NCBI GenBank assembly: GCA_002682825.1
Contig: NOKP01000004.1
Location: forward strand, 676,563 to 740,562
Length of the DNA stretch: 64,000 bases
Reading direction: 5' to 3'
Source of the DNA: Neonectria sp. B-13
Taxonomy: Eukaryota; Ascomycota; Sordariomycetes; Hypocreales; Nectriaceae
Below, piece after piece: positions 51,472 through 62,742 of this stretch. The position numbers and the translations under genes were made by a program. Position 1 is the stretch's first letter, and the number at the start of each line of letters is the position of its first letter. Under the pieces are notes generated by a model. It was given only the letters and a program-made list of their open reading frames with translations. It was not told the origin of the DNA and did not search any database.

Positions 51472-52489
51472 ATGGCGCCAATCGACCGCTGCTTGGCCTC
51501 CATGGCCAGGCTGTCCCTCCTGCAGGCTCCCCGACCGCTCATTCCCTCGATACCCCGATTCCTCGCCCCGGCCGCCGTGCAGACCCGCCAGGCCTCGGTC
51601 ATCCGCATCAAGAAGGCCAAGAAGAAGAAGCCGATTCCCAAGGACTTTAAGCGCTTCAACCTGGCCAAGCGGGACTTTCCCCAGTTCTCGCTGTGCGAAG
51701 CTATGAGGTTAGTGTGGTGATGGGAGAAGAGAACAGGGAGAAAGAGGGAGAAGAGAGAGCCGGATTTGAGGGAGGACATGGCTACGCAATTGGGACACTT
51801 TGCTAACGCAGACACACCTCGACAGAGTCCTCCGCGCTGTTGAAGTCGGCCAGCCTCCTGCTTCCGTCAAGTACGAAGTGCACATCAACCTCAAGACCGC
51901 CCGCAACGGCCCGGTCATCCGCAACAGCGTCCGCCTGCCGCACCCGGTACAGAGCGACTGGGCGATCGCTGTCGTCTGCCCCGAGGGTAGCCAGATTGCC
52001 AACCAGGCCACGGCTGCTGGCGCTGTCGCCGTCGGCGAGGAGACGCTCTTCGAAGCCATCCGCCAGGAAAACATCAACTTCGACCGCCTCATCTGTCACG
52101 AGTCCAGCGAGAAGGCCCTCAACAAGGCCGGTCTGGGCAGGATCCTCGGTCCCAAGGGCCTCATGCCTAGCAAGCGCACTCGCACTGTTGTGGCCGACGT
52201 TGTCAAGTCGATGCGCGAATCGGCTGGTGCCGCCGACTACCGCGAGCGCCAGGGCGTCATTCGAATGGCCATTGGCCAGCTGGGCTACACGCCCGAACAG
52301 CTCAAGGCCAACATCAAGGTCTTGTTGACCAAGGTCAAGTCCGAGGCGGCGGAGATCTCAGAGGAGGTGTCCAAGGAGGTGCACGAGGTGATTCTTAGCA
52401 CGACCCACGGTCCGGGGCTGAGCTTAAACGGCAAGCTACGGGACGCCGAGGAAGAGATGAACCCCGAGGCGCTGTCGAGCATTATGTAA
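51472..52489 (+). CDS. MRPL1: Mitochondrial large-subunit ribosomal protein uL1m
   Basis: Ribosomal protein of the L1 stalk in mitoribosomes. Exons 51472-51707 and 51826-52489 with a 118-bp intron; 299 residues. The basic N-terminus with RQASVIRIKKAKKKKPI looks like a matrix presequence; a second ATG ten codons in (MARLSLLQAPR) could be the real start and would give a better presequence. The L1 signature is GLGRILGPKGLMPSKRTRTV. Other L1 features are VLRAVEVGQPPASVKYEVHI and the downstream IGQLGYTPEQLKANIKVLL. Two CAG acceptors lie 14 bp apart (51811 and 51825); only the second keeps the frame. The gene converges on COG2 with 136 bp between stop codons. Confidence 0.95.
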
Positions 52490-52625
52490 AAAAAACATAG
52501 CGAGTTTCGAATGTGGGGGGTTTTGTATCATTGTACCATATGTCACATTATCGAATAGACGACCTCGTGAACAGGAACGTTTGACTGGGGTATATTTTTC
52601 TATCTTATGTCGCCCGTTTCCTTGT

Positions 52626-53534
52626 TTAACCACCGCGGAGAGCCTTGACAGCCTCGGCTTCTGCACCGAGCACCCGGTACACAGCGAGGTACTTAAGGAC
52701 CCTGTCTTGGCCTCGCGGTCCCGCCTTCTTGGCCTCCTTGAGGGCGTTGTTTAAGTCTAGCAGCAATGTATTCCGACACCGTGTCATTCGCTCCTCTGTC
52801 TTGATCCCCCATGGCGTGTCGTGCCCGATTGTGTCTGACAGAGCCACGATGCGGCTGCATTCCTGAGCAGAGGCTAGTAGCTTGACAGGCGAGCTCCCGA
52901 GAAGGCCATCGTCGTCGTCTTCATCTTCTTCGTCCTCGCTTTCGTCATCCCATTCTGGCTCTGTGTCCGACGCAGGCAGACTGACCAGGGCGAGCCGCTC
53001 TTCTAGCGACGATAGCCGTTCCGACACCTCGATCATCTTGCGCCCTTGCTCGATGGCGGACCGTACACCCCGCAGCTCCTGACTGAGCGTCTGGGTCTCC
53101 TCCTTGCGCGTGGAAACCCGCGTCTTGACCTCCTCAACGGCCCTCCGGAAGCCGAGGAGCGCAACCTTGACGTCTTCGATCTTGTCGTCGCCGCCGCGCA
53201 GCTCGTTGCCGAGGGAGAGGAAGGCGGTGTAATTGGAGTTGACTAGCTCCAGCAGCTCCGAGCTGATGGCGGCGCTGCGGTCGCGCAGGTCAGAGCGCAG
53301 GTCCTCGAGCGTCTGGTGGCGGTGCGGGAGCGCAGAGAGGTATGGAGCGGGCTGGAAGTCGGGGGCGAGGAAGTCAGATCGGGGGAGGGCCTCTGGGAAA
53401 GGCAAAGGCGCGTCGTCGTCGTCGTCGTCGAGGTCGGAGGAGTCGGAGGAGTCGAGGTTGAAGGCGGGCGATACGCTGCCTCGGCCGTGGGCTGAAGCCA
53501 GAGGTGGGATTAGATCTGGCAGGGGGGCGGCCAT
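52626..53534 (-). CDS. COG2: Conserved oligomeric Golgi complex subunit 2
   Basis: Subunit of the COG tethering complex acting in retrograde vesicle traffic at the Golgi. Single exon, 302 residues, in line with the short fungal COG2 proteins, which keep mostly the N-terminal domain. The COG2 core starts after a Ser/Asp-rich segment: LPRSDFLAPDFQPAPYLSAL, then HQTLEDLRSDLRDRSAAISS and NSNYTAFLSLGNELRGGDDKIE, the pattern of this family. Long heptad-type helices follow (VEEVKTRVSTRKEETQTL). Two acidic stretches are visible: a run of six Asp encoded by a GAC repeat near 53411, and EDEEDEDDDD. No intron is needed. Confidence 0.9.
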   Translation of the reverse strand: MAAPLPDLIPPLASAHGRGSVSPAFNLDSSDSSDLDDDDDDAPLPFPEALPRSDFLAPDFQPAPYLSALPHRHQTLEDLRSDLRDRSAAISSELLELVNSNYTAFLSLGNELRGGDDKIEDVKVALLGFRRAVEEVKTRVSTRKEETQTLSQELRGVRSAIEQGRKMIEVSERLSSLEERLALVSLPASDTEPEWDDESEDEEDEDDDDGLLGSSPVKLLASAQECSRIVALSDTIGHDTPWGIKTEERMTRCRNTLLLDLNNALKEAKKAGPRGQDRVLKYLAVYRVLGAEAEAVKALRGG

Positions 53535-54207
53535 GTTGAAAATATGTCTATCGTGCCGGTATTGTGTGTGATGCGGTATGTGTATTGGTATCGTCTGAGT
53601 GAGGGAGGCCCAGAGCTGTCGTGGTTTGGCGAGGGGACCTCTGATGGATGGTGGTTTGGGTACAGATCAGGCGGTATGAAAGGTGTGGAACGAGAAGTTG
53701 TAAGGCTTGAAAGAATTAAGGTCCGATTTTGCAGTTCGGAGTGAGTGTCGATTCGAATTGGCCCATGTAATCCGCTGTGTCGAGGTTGATGTTTAGCGGA
53801 GGTCTGGAGTGGAATGGTATTTCGCTGTTGCTGCCACGGTCGCTGAGATGCTCCCTGGTCGTTGGAGCTTAGCGCGGGCTGTCTGTCACTCATGGTGGGG
53901 TAGGGTAGCCTGGTTCACTCCAGCCAACAACACCATCTTTCCTTGCGATTATCTAAGTCGACCGTACAACATCAACGGCAGAACAGCCAGATAGATATAA
54001 GTGATCAGTGGTCATCGGTCGAATAAACTTTTGTATACATATTTTGAAAATAGTACCATCTTCCCGGCGCCATCGTATGATTATAGCCTCAAGCTCATTT
54101 AACGCCATCCATTGCATGAGTAACAGTGAAAGGGCTCAATTGAATTTGGTAAACATTTTTTGGGCTACAGATGATAATTTGCGGATAAGTTTAAGAACGT
54201 TATGACT
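53535..54207. other. Intergenic region upstream of COG2
   Basis: About 670 bp holding the COG2 promoter. Nothing coding recognised; the right half is AT-richer. Confidence 0.4.
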
Positions 54208-55797
54208 TCAAGTGTTTCCGGGAGAAGAGAAGTGCTCGTATTCCGGCCTCTTCTCTATCATTGAGCCGTCGCGGTTCGTAGGCTCCGAGGACGGAGGGAT
54301 CCATGCGGCCTGCCTGAAAGAGAGTGACGAGATTGCGGTAGATCCACACTCTCAGGCCCCGAAGAGCTGGTCTTAAACCGTAATTGAACATACTCACGTA
54401 GATACGAATACGTAAGGTATCGGTCTTGTTCCATTGTTGAACAGATGGTGCTCACGTGCTACGAATGCATCCATCCGTAATGTGCCTGGAGCCGACGAGT
54501 CCTCATGGGGATAGAGGAAACCCGGGTATTCTACGACTCGCCACCTGTCATGGGTCCCTGGTGGACGCCAACTGTTGGGCGTTCTCACCAAACCGATGAG
54601 GCGTTCATCTAGACCTTCATCTAGACGTTGACACCAACCGCCGCCACGAGGGAATGCGCTCTAGCTCTCCCTTTCCTCCTTCCCACCAGATACATGAGGC
54701 CAAGACTGCTAGTAAGGACGGCCTGTCTCGAGATAGATAGTTCCGCGTTGAACATCGTGGAGCTCGCTGTCATTGGCTTGTTGGTTGCCGAAGAAGGGTC
54801 ACCAAGGGCGCTATTAGTGCAGGTGGAGCTGGAGTTGGGAGAGCTCCGAGCTCGTTGCTGGGGCCAAGTAAGTCTGTAGGAGCTCACGCGGGCGCAATAA
54901 GCGGAAACAAATGTGATCAAGGAGAAAAAGGGTTGCGGCGAGCAGGGTTTACCAGGGATGTTGGACTGGTGCCGTGTGCTGTGTGTTACGTAGTAGGTGC
55001 TGGCTGTAGCAGAGCACCACGGCTAATATCTTGAATCGCGGCGGACCGAAGCAAAGTGTCAAAACCAGAGGGGACGGAAGACTCGTTACCCTTTTGGGCC
55101 ATACGGAAAGATATGTTTGGTCCTTCACCTTCATCAACCCACCTGCTTGTTGGAAGAAGCAACCTGTGGCATCCACTGGATGAAGAACGATGACATCTCC
55201 TCGCTGTGTCTCAGTGCCGGGATACCGGACCATCGGCCAATGTACAGAGCCGAGGCAGGAATCCCACGACAACTGCACTGGTAGGCCGGGCATGTCATGC
55301 GTCAGTGATCCCATGTAGGCGAGCGAACTTACGTATGTGCGTGGGTTGCGCACAAAAAAAAGTCGAACCCATGGGCCACAGATCCATCGATCACATCACC
55401 ACCGTACCAGAGTCGCAGCGTAGCGCTCGGTCCGATCCAGTGACATCAGTTCCAACGTTGAACGAACCACTTGTCGGCCGCGATTCAGCAATTGAGCCTT
55501 TTCGGCCCCGGACTTGACCAGCTCGTACGACCGGCCTCGCAGCGTCCCGGCATAGCATCTGAGCCCTGGAGTTGCACGCGCCCACAGCGGGCCCAGGGAT
55601 GTCCGCGCACTGTCGACTCGAGCGTTGCCCTCTGAAAGCTATGCATTGCAAACCGAGCGAGGTCGGAGATCCGAGACCAGACTGTGGTACATCACTCCCC
55701 ATAGGATCCACGGCAGGTCGCTCAGATGTTCCAAATTGGGGCAGATGAGGGGCCATCCTACTCCACGGCCTGCTCCGACCAACGCCCGTAGCTTTGC
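54208..55797 (-). pseudogene. Possible multi-exon gene or decayed gene, family not recognised
   Basis: Several minus-strand segments read protein-like and are bounded by splice signals. Segment 55797-55642 reads LICPNLEHLSDLPWILWG. Segment 55631-55333 (acceptor CTTTCAG, donor GTAAGT) contains SYELVKSGAEKAQLLNRG and later WVRLFFVRNPRTY, but has an in-frame TGA at 55398-55396. Segment 55272-55143 contains RGDVIVLHPVDATGCFFQQ. A last pair, ending at 54398 and covering 54313-54208, contains RVVEYPGFLYPHEDSSAPG and closes with a stop. The middle (54400-55140) has stops in every frame and no clean exon chain. No family was recognised. Either a gene with an unusual exon pattern or, more likely because of the TGA, a gene that is breaking down. 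Confidence 0.35.
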
Positions 55798-56810
55798 CTA
55801 GGTGAGACCACGGTTGAGATCCAGCAAAGGAGCCGAGGAGGAAAAATCGACAGGCGAAGGGTTTGCCGGGGATGTGGAGAAGTGTGAGCGAGAGCCCGAG
55901 GTGACTGGACTCACTGGAGAGGGTGTCATGGAGCATGTTACATGGGAGGGAGATGCGTGGGGGGTCAACGCGGGAAAGAGTTTGGGAGTCCATGCTCCCT
56001 AAGTAATGCGCCGTGGATTTGATCGTCCATCTACGTATACCACGCCCGCCATCTGACCGGGCTGCTGGGCACGGAGACTGAGACGGAGTCACAGGAGCAT
56101 CTTTTTGCCAAGTAACTCCGTACCAAGTACACCATCCCAGAAAATACGGCCAGGGCAGCTTGTCCGTCGTGTCCCGACTTACAAAGGCGATTGCCTAGTT
56201 AGCTCACCTGCATGTCGGCTGTCAACTGCAACCAAGATCCAAGGCCCAGTCCAAAATGGCGGCCCCGATCTCTCTCTCCGTAGACTGTTGGGACACAGTT
56301 TACAGAGGATATAAGGGCTAAATAGAAGCGGACAGCGGGACCCGAGCGACCCAGATGACGGGACATGCCTGCACAAGGTGGGCGAGACGCGGACTCGACA
56401 CCTCGAAGTGGGCGACAAAATCCCGTACGGAGTAAAGTGGGTATTGGTGGGGGCAGCACCCGCACTGTGGAGGAAAGAGATCCGCCGGCGATTACGGCGC
56501 GGGACTGGGAGGACTGGTTCATGACTGATGTAAAGGTAATTCGATGCCTGACGAGTGCCTGGCCGATGAATGCTGGTAACAGCGCTGACCACCACTGGAC
56601 AACGTCCGGGCCAACTTCCATGACGGCAATAAAACAGTGGGTTTCATTGGGCGAGCCATCTTTGCGTGCTAGACTGGGGACGCTAGAAGAGGTTTGGGAG
56701 GGTCTCAGTCCCCCAGAGGCCAAAACGCTGGGGCAACTTGGCGAGTGTCGGGCGTGGGTGCCTCATGGGGAGTGACAGGTGCCTGGCGCCGTGGGCTGCA
56801 TGCGAAATTT
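55798..56810. other. Intergenic region, distal hapX upstream region
   Basis: About 1 kb. An ATG on the minus strand near 55992 (MDSQTLSRVDPPRI) followed by a GTGAGT donor could be a first exon of the unrecognised gene at 54208-55797, but the phases do not fit cleanly. No other gene recognised. Confidence 0.35.
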
Positions 56811-56874
56811 TTATCAATCAAATCTTATCAATCGGATCAGACCCACCCATCGTCTCCTTGAATCGGACCATTGG
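56811..56874 (+). promoter_or_regulatory. Two GATA-type sites and a CCAAT box upstream of hapX
   Basis: Two TTATCA elements (56811-56816 and 56825-56830), the reverse of the HGATAR site bound by fungal iron-sensing GATA repressors of the SreA/Sre1 type, lie 14 bp apart. An ATTGG (reverse CCAAT) is at 56870-56874. Known hapX genes are repressed by SreA when iron is plentiful. The sites lie about 600 bp before the ATG. The longer SreA consensus is only partly matched. Confidence 0.45.
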
Positions 56875-56981
56875 CTTCCCAGCCGTCGGATGCGGTCGGG
56901 CACAAAAGTAGCGACGCACCCCACGGCCATTTTCCCTCTCTTGTTCCCCCCTCCCCCTCGTCCTGAATCATCTACCAATTG

Positions 56982-57128
56982 ATGAGATCTCCGACATCAT
57001 CGCGACTCTTCACCATCACAAGCCGCCAACGTCACGCGGATGGGTTCTCTAGCGTCGACTCTGATTCCCCCGAAGGTCAACAACCGATGACTGACACCCA
57101 CGCGCTGCTATTCAACACTGAGCCGTGA
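56982..57128 (+). promoter_or_regulatory. Upstream ORF (48 codons) before hapX
   Basis: ATG-started frame MRSPTSSRLFTITSRQ and on, 48 residues, ending 317 bp before the hapX ATG. Further short ATG frames overlap it. It matters only if the hapX mRNA begins upstream of here, which cannot be seen. Confidence 0.35.
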
Positions 57129-57445
57129 GCCGTGACGCCAGCAACCCGAAGTCCTCCTCGACCATCGTTCAACACCCGCTCAATTGAACCATCCTACTGG
57201 CGAATCGATTGAATAACAATACCGCGACAAATATCAAAAAGCTTGACGTGAGTCGACGCGCGTTAGCCGACTGCACCACGCCGTCCGTCTGCCGTCTGCC
57301 GCCTGCCGCCTGCCGCCTGCCGTCATATCTGGGTTTGCCGTCTCGGAGCTCCGAGGCCTCAGTTGGCCGTCTGCCGACCAACCCACCGAGACCCACTCGT
57401 CTCTCACCACACCTATACACAACTACCTCGTCCTCCTCGTCCATC

Positions 57446-59329
57446 ATGGCGGGCCATACCACTGCTCTCGCACCATCCCCCAGAGCCATCGCCGACTCTG
57501 CTGGGCTTGCCGCTGCCGCTCCGTCTCCCGCGGGTTCTAAGACATCGACCCCTCGGCCTATCACCGCCGGCCCCGGACTTGCAACACTAGCCACACCTGG
57601 AGCCCCACTCCGAGCGCCACTCTCCATTAAGCCGAGCGGAAAGCCACCTCCGCCTGTGCAACCTCAACAACGCACTGCTCTTCCTTCCATCAACAAGATG
57701 GCCATGTCGTCCGTAATCAGCCCCAACCCGGTGCCGCCCGAGGCTCCCAAGGTATCCATGACCTCCAAGGAATGGGTCATCCCTCCCAGGCCCAAACCTG
57801 GCAGGAAGCCCGCCACCGACACACCGCCGACCAAACGCAAGGCCCAAAACCGCGCAGCTCAACGAGCCTTCCGTGAACGGAGGGCCGCCCGCGTCGGTGA
57901 GCTCGAGGAGCAGCTTGATGCCCAGCGCGAAGTTCATGAGAAGCAGGAGGGTGATTTTAAGGACAAGATTCACGAGCTCGAGCTTGATGTTCAGTCCTTC
58001 CGCTCCCGCTGCATGCTGCTTGAGAACATGCTCGACCGTGAGCGTCAGGATCGGATCCGAGTCGAGACTGAGGCTGAGACCCTCAAGCGTCGTCTCGATG
58101 AGGGCGTTTTCCACTCTGGTTACCAGTCCCGGAACATGAGCAGTTCTCAACACCCGTTTGACGGACTTCAGAGCCCGACTAGCCAGGGCCCTAGACACAG
58201 CCATGCCGATGGACGGTCAACGGAACGGCAGTCTAGCCACGCTACCTTTTCCATCTCCCAGATCATCTCACCACCTGAGACCCTCGACATAAATTCCGTA
58301 AATGATACGTCAGAGAACGGTCTTACCTGTGGAAACTGTTCCCCAAACGGACGGTGTGCCTGTGCCGAGGAGGTGATGGCGACGGCCGTCAACGGCTGCT
58401 CCAAGTGCGGTCTGACATCGAGCTGTCAGTGTCTAGACGAGGTCACGGAAGTTCTTGGACAGTCACAAGACCTCAAGCGTCCAGCCTCCCCATCGGGAAT
58501 CATGTCAAGCGAGAAGCGTCATCGCCACAGCCCCGGACTTGATGAGTCCGAGACTGACTTCACGGCCATGTTCTCTCGCAAGGCGGCTACTACAGTCCCT
58601 CAAGAGTCGCAGTACTCTACTCCTTCCTCCATGAACCAGGTCCCGTCGCTTGATACCATGGCCTTTAAAGACGGTTGTGGATTTTGCAAAGACGGAACAT
58701 ACTGCGTCTGTGCAGACACTTCCCTTGCGACACCGGCCATGACCCCCAACGACACTCTACCCCCAATCTCCCATCAGGCCCAGACCCCTCCTCCCTCAGA
58801 GACCGATGTTGTTCCCCCAGGCCTGGCAATGGAGATGACGGCCGACGGTGCTGTTAAGCTGCCACGTCGGACCCAGACTCAGAGCCAATCCTCGCAAGGC
58901 CGAGGCTGTGGTGCCAACGGACCAGGAACCTGTGCCCAGTGCCAGGCCGACCCCAAGTCTGGCCTCTTCTGCCGCCTCATGGCGGCCAACCTTGACCGCC
59001 AACCAGGCAGCTCGGGTGGTGGCTGCTGCGGTGGCAAGGGGGCAGATGGCGGTTGCTGCAAGACACGCCCTAAACCAGAGAAGATTTCCCTGCCCAGCCT
59101 ACCCAGTCTCGGTCTTAGCTGCGCCGAGGCGTACCAGACACTGTCAAGCCATCGAAATTTCTCCAAGGCGGCTGATGATATCAGCTCGTGGTTGCCAAAG
59201 CTGAAGGCAACTCCGCGAGCCGGCGCCCGACCTCAGCCGCCAGGTGCAATGATGCCTATCGAAGTGGAGGCAGCGAGCATCATGAGTGTTCTCAAGGATT
59301 TTGATGTTCGATTCGGGCGGGGATTCTAG
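57446..59329 (+). CDS. hapX: HapX, bZIP iron-homeostasis regulator of the CCAAT-binding complex
   Basis: Partner of the CCAAT-binding complex; represses iron-using pathways in iron starvation and activates vacuolar iron storage in excess (known in Aspergillus and Fusarium). Single exon, 627 residues; the start at 57446 is the first ATG of a frame open from 57209. Residues 106-122 (TSKEWVIPPRPKPGRKP) are the CBC-binding domain. The bZIP basic region KRKAQNRAAQRAFRERRAAR is at about 130-149, and the coiled coil runs to about 217. Four cysteine-rich regions follow: CGNCSPNGRCAC (295-306), CSKCGLTSSCQC (318-329), CGFCKDGTYCVC (411-422), and CGANGPGTCAQC with a later Cys (488-509). These sense iron-sulfur clusters in known HapX. 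Two more CC pairs sit in a Gly-rich tail (527-538). The C-terminus MSVLKDFDVRFGRG is also typical. Confidence 0.96.
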   Translation: MAGHTTALAPSPRAIADSAGLAAAAPSPAGSKTSTPRPITAGPGLATLATPGAPLRAPLSIKPSGKPPPPVQPQQRTALPSINKMAMSSVISPNPVPPEAPKVSMTSKEWVIPPRPKPGRKPATDTPPTKRKAQNRAAQRAFRERRAARVGELEEQLDAQREVHEKQEGDFKDKIHELELDVQSFRSRCMLLENMLDRERQDRIRVETEAETLKRRLDEGVFHSGYQSRNMSSSQHPFDGLQSPTSQGPRHSHADGRSTERQSSHATFSISQIISPPETLDINSVNDTSENGLTCGNCSPNGRCACAEEVMATAVNGCSKCGLTSSCQCLDEVTEVLGQSQDLKRPASPSGIMSSEKRHRHSPGLDESETDFTAMFSRKAATTVPQESQYSTPSSMNQVPSLDTMAFKDGCGFCKDGTYCVCADTSLATPAMTPNDTLPPISHQAQTPPPSETDVVPPGLAMEMTADGAVKLPRRTQTQSQSSQGRGCGANGPGTCAQCQADPKSGLFCRLMAANLDRQPGSSGGGCCGGKGADGGCCKTRPKPEKISLPSLPSLGLSCAEAYQTLSSHRNFSKAADDISSWLPKLKATPRAGARPQPPGAMMPIEVEAASIMSVLKDFDVRFGRGF

Positions 59330-61148
59330 GAACAGTATCACAAAGGGGAGATTCTAAAAAAAGGGGAAACGTGTTAGCATACTGCATCTTTAAGGGCAAT
59401 GCATGGACGGCAATTGTTGCCAAATGCGGAAATGGTCAGGGTCAGGTCGGATAGCGGTTGTATTATACCCATGTTTATAGTGAAGCGAAGGAAGCTTCAC
59501 CTCGGTCTTATGCATCAACGAATGAATCTACGTGTATATTGAAACGTACATGATATCACTTGTCATTTGAGACTGTCAATGCATGCTCGTGTCAGTGTGC
59601 CAGTGGCGTCGCCGAGGAGCTCCCCTTTTCCGATGTAATGCCGGGGCTCCTCGGCACCTGGAAGGAGAAGACCGGGGCTCGTGGTGAATGGTTCTAGAAG
59701 CGCGAACTGGAGCTTGCCGGATTAAGGAGACCTGGCCAGTAAGGCGCGTGCTGAGAAAGCAATGCGACTCAATGAGGACATGACGGGGTGGCAGGGTCGG
59801 TCCACGGAGGAGAGGACATGGATGTGAGCGATGGCAGGTTGAAGGATCGGGGTTGGGTGGCACAGACGGACCGTCCGCACGCTAGCCAACGCACACAATA
59901 CCAATATATCGAGAACACGGGCTCCGTGAACAAGGGAACCGTGGGCTTTGTCAGTGAGTAACAGGGGGCGGGAGGATCTTTTGCTGGAGAGAGCCAGAGG
60001 CTGGCGGAGATGGGATGAGGGCCACGTTGTGGACTTGGGACTGTGGCCTATCTACGCACATGGAGTCTTACCGCAATACTGCAAGTATATCGACGTAGGT
60101 GGTTGTTGTAAATGCTTGCTTGTTGTATGGAGTACGTGCCACGAGCTCGCAGACGGACAGCGGGACGGGGCTGATGTGCAGACACGATACGACACGACAC
60201 AAGGCGGCCTTGACAGTGAAGTGAACACGCCGGCCGCGACGGGGCGCTTGCTTGGAGGAAGGATCTTGGTTGTGTACGAATATGTGCTGGGAGATCTGAC
60301 GATGGAGGCGCGCGCTGACGTGCATGGTCCTACACGGCGCTGTACGAGGCTGAAATGGGAGATGAGAGAGTGGGCATCGTATGGCTGAGGCTGACTCTGA
60401 CTGGAGATTCCCACTGCTTGCTTTAATTGCACATCTACGAATACTGCACGAAACATTGTCAGAGCCTGTCTGTGCTTGTCAGCGCCTGTGCTCCTGGCTG
60501 GGTAATGAGAGAAGTAGACGGTCAAAGTGGTCGGCGTGTGGTGAAATGTTGGGACGGAGGTGGGACGGAGGTGGGCCGGGGTGTGGGGACGGAGGGCCAA
60601 CGCACCGGGCTGGCGGCTGACCCCGAGGCTGGGCTGGCACGACCGGGACACAGGAAATGGGCCGGGGGTTTCGACAGCCAGCATGGACAGCAGTCACGAG
60701 GCAGTGAGAGTCATTCTTACTAGTATTGAGGACAAGGGAGGGACTGGCGGCTTAGACGGGGAGGGCTTCAGAATGACGCAAGAGCAGCCCAGTCCCAGTG
60801 CAGACTCCAGGTCGGCCAGGCCGGACCCGGGCCGGGCGCCAGAAGCCCTGAAAGGCGCGCGGTCGGTGACGGGGAGGAGTGGTGAGTGGTGGTGAGAGTG
60901 GCGAGTGGTGAGTGGTGAACGGTGGCCCGTGACCAACGAGACCTGCTTCGTTTCGATTGCTTTGTCTCTCATCATTGTTTCTGGCCGAGAAATGCCATCT
61001 GACAGTAGTGAAAGGGGGGGCGGTGGTCTGGCAATGGATGATTGGCGTAGAGGACGCGATGCAGGACGAGCAGCCAAGGTGGAGGCGCGTTGTGCATGAT
61101 TGGGCCTGGGTCTGGCGTGTGTGTGTGGTGGTGCGCTGGCAAACGACA

Positions 61149-61211
61149 GACACACGCACGCACGCACGCACGCACGCACACTCACAGACTCACACACACA
61201 CACACACACAC
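61149..61211 (+). repeat. CACG and CA microsatellite
   Basis: About seven CACG units followed, after a short break, by a run of at least ten CA units. Non-coding. Confidence 0.9.
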
Positions 61212-62072
61212 TTCACACGCGCACATGTTTCCTCCGCTCGCAGATGGGGGAAGCCGCCAGTTGGCGTGGAGGATGGAGATTGGCTGGAGGGGGAAGAGGG
61301 AGGCCGGGCGGGGGAGGGGGCGGCGGCGGCGAGAAAAGATGGAGGGCTAACATGGAAGGCGAGATTGAATTCCTGACCATTGATTGATGGATGACAACGA
61401 CTTGGACTACAAAGTTATGTACGAGTACTATAGTACGTAGTACGTTAGAGCATTGTAGCCTGCAGTCGGGGGCGAGGCGATGCGATGCGATGCGGTTGGG
61501 ATGTCCCATGTTGGCGATGCGATACTGAGACGAGGGGGTCTATACTGCTTGACCTCGCTCATCATGGCAGTCGATGAATCTGCAGGCAAGCGCCGAACCC
61601 TTCAAGGGCCTAGGCAAACCAAGGGCCCGTTTGATCAAGGACAAGACGGGACGGAAGACATGTACGAATACGGATCTTCATGCACCGCATCTCTTCCGTC
61701 CGTCTTGCGCTGCGTGGACGCAGATGGATGGCTCGTTCTTCTCGGGAGGGGGCGAGGGGGGTCTAGTGAACCCGTCGTTTGCTGGCCTGGCGCACGGGAA
61801 TGCAGTGACAACTCACGCCCCCAAACCTCGCAGAACACCTGCCCTTTTTTCCTTTTCTTCTTTCTTTCTTCTTCCAGGAGGGCAGACGAAAAGACAAAAG
61901 ATAGCGTGCTGGTGGGTTGCACAGCGTCGTCGTCTGCGCTGTACTGCCTGGCTGTCGGATCTTGGTTGGATGGCGTGTACGACGAACTACTACTTAGTAT
62001 GGGAGATGCTAAGTGCGAAGTACTTCGTACACGCGCCGGAACTTGGGGTTGCAGGGTGATCGTCACCGAGCG

Positions 62073-62094
62073 GCAGTTGCAGTTGCAGTTGCAG
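62073..62094 (+). repeat. GCAGTT hexamer repeat
   Basis: Nearly four tandem GCAGTT units in non-coding DNA. Confidence 0.75.
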
Positions 62095-62690
62095 AGGAAG
62101 GCGGCGCAAGAGAATTCCTCGGTAACGCGATGCGATGAGAAGAAGTCGGTGAGGGCGCCAGCGAGCGCCTCGGAGGGGGGAGGATGGATAGCCGGTGGCC
62201 ATGTGTCTATCTGCACGTCAGAGCAAAAAGACGCAAGCTTCGAACATAGGGCGTGGGTTTATTACCAGTTTGCCAGCGTTTGCCCGCAGAGCAGATCTTT
62301 CCCGTGCGTGCTTGTGTCTCCGGACTATGAGGTACATATTGTCCGCCCTCTCTCAAGGATCTAGGACCCGAGGGGACGGGATGCGGTAACTCTGGGCGTC
62401 GAGGATGATGCTGGGTGTAAGTTGCATAGTTCTACTTCGTACATGAGCCCCAGAACCTGGTTAATTGCCTGCCTAGGTTGCCATCCCGCAGAGGCAAGTA
62501 ATTAAACGCGCGCTCGCAGGGAGTGGCCCGGCCTTTTGGAGTTCTGGGCCAATGTTTTTCTGAGGTTGAGCATATTTTCGTCGGCGCGTGGCTGGCTGCT
62601 GGGAGGATTGTTGCATGTAGGCATCTCGAAGCGCATCGCATCCCATTTCCCGGCTTACAGCTCAGGGCTCACAACTCACAAGGCTCCCTG

Positions 62691-62742
62691 CCCTGGCACG
62701 GCACTCCGCAGCTCAGCACGGCACAGCACGGCACAGCACACG
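62691..62742 (+). repeat. GCACGGCACA-type short tandem repeat
   Basis: Repeated GCACGGCACA units (CAGCACGGCACAGCACGG and on). Non-coding; related AGCTCAGC words recur nearby to about 62880. Confidence 0.6.

Noticed and set aside
55391..56092. 233-codon minus-strand frame
   Set aside because: It has no ATG at its start, has Ser/Pro/Gly-biased content without a domain, and competes with better-looking segments in the other frames.
61480..62364. 294-codon plus-strand frame
   Set aside because: It includes a pyrimidine tract (FFLFFFLSSS) and the GCAGTT microsatellite read as protein; no domain.
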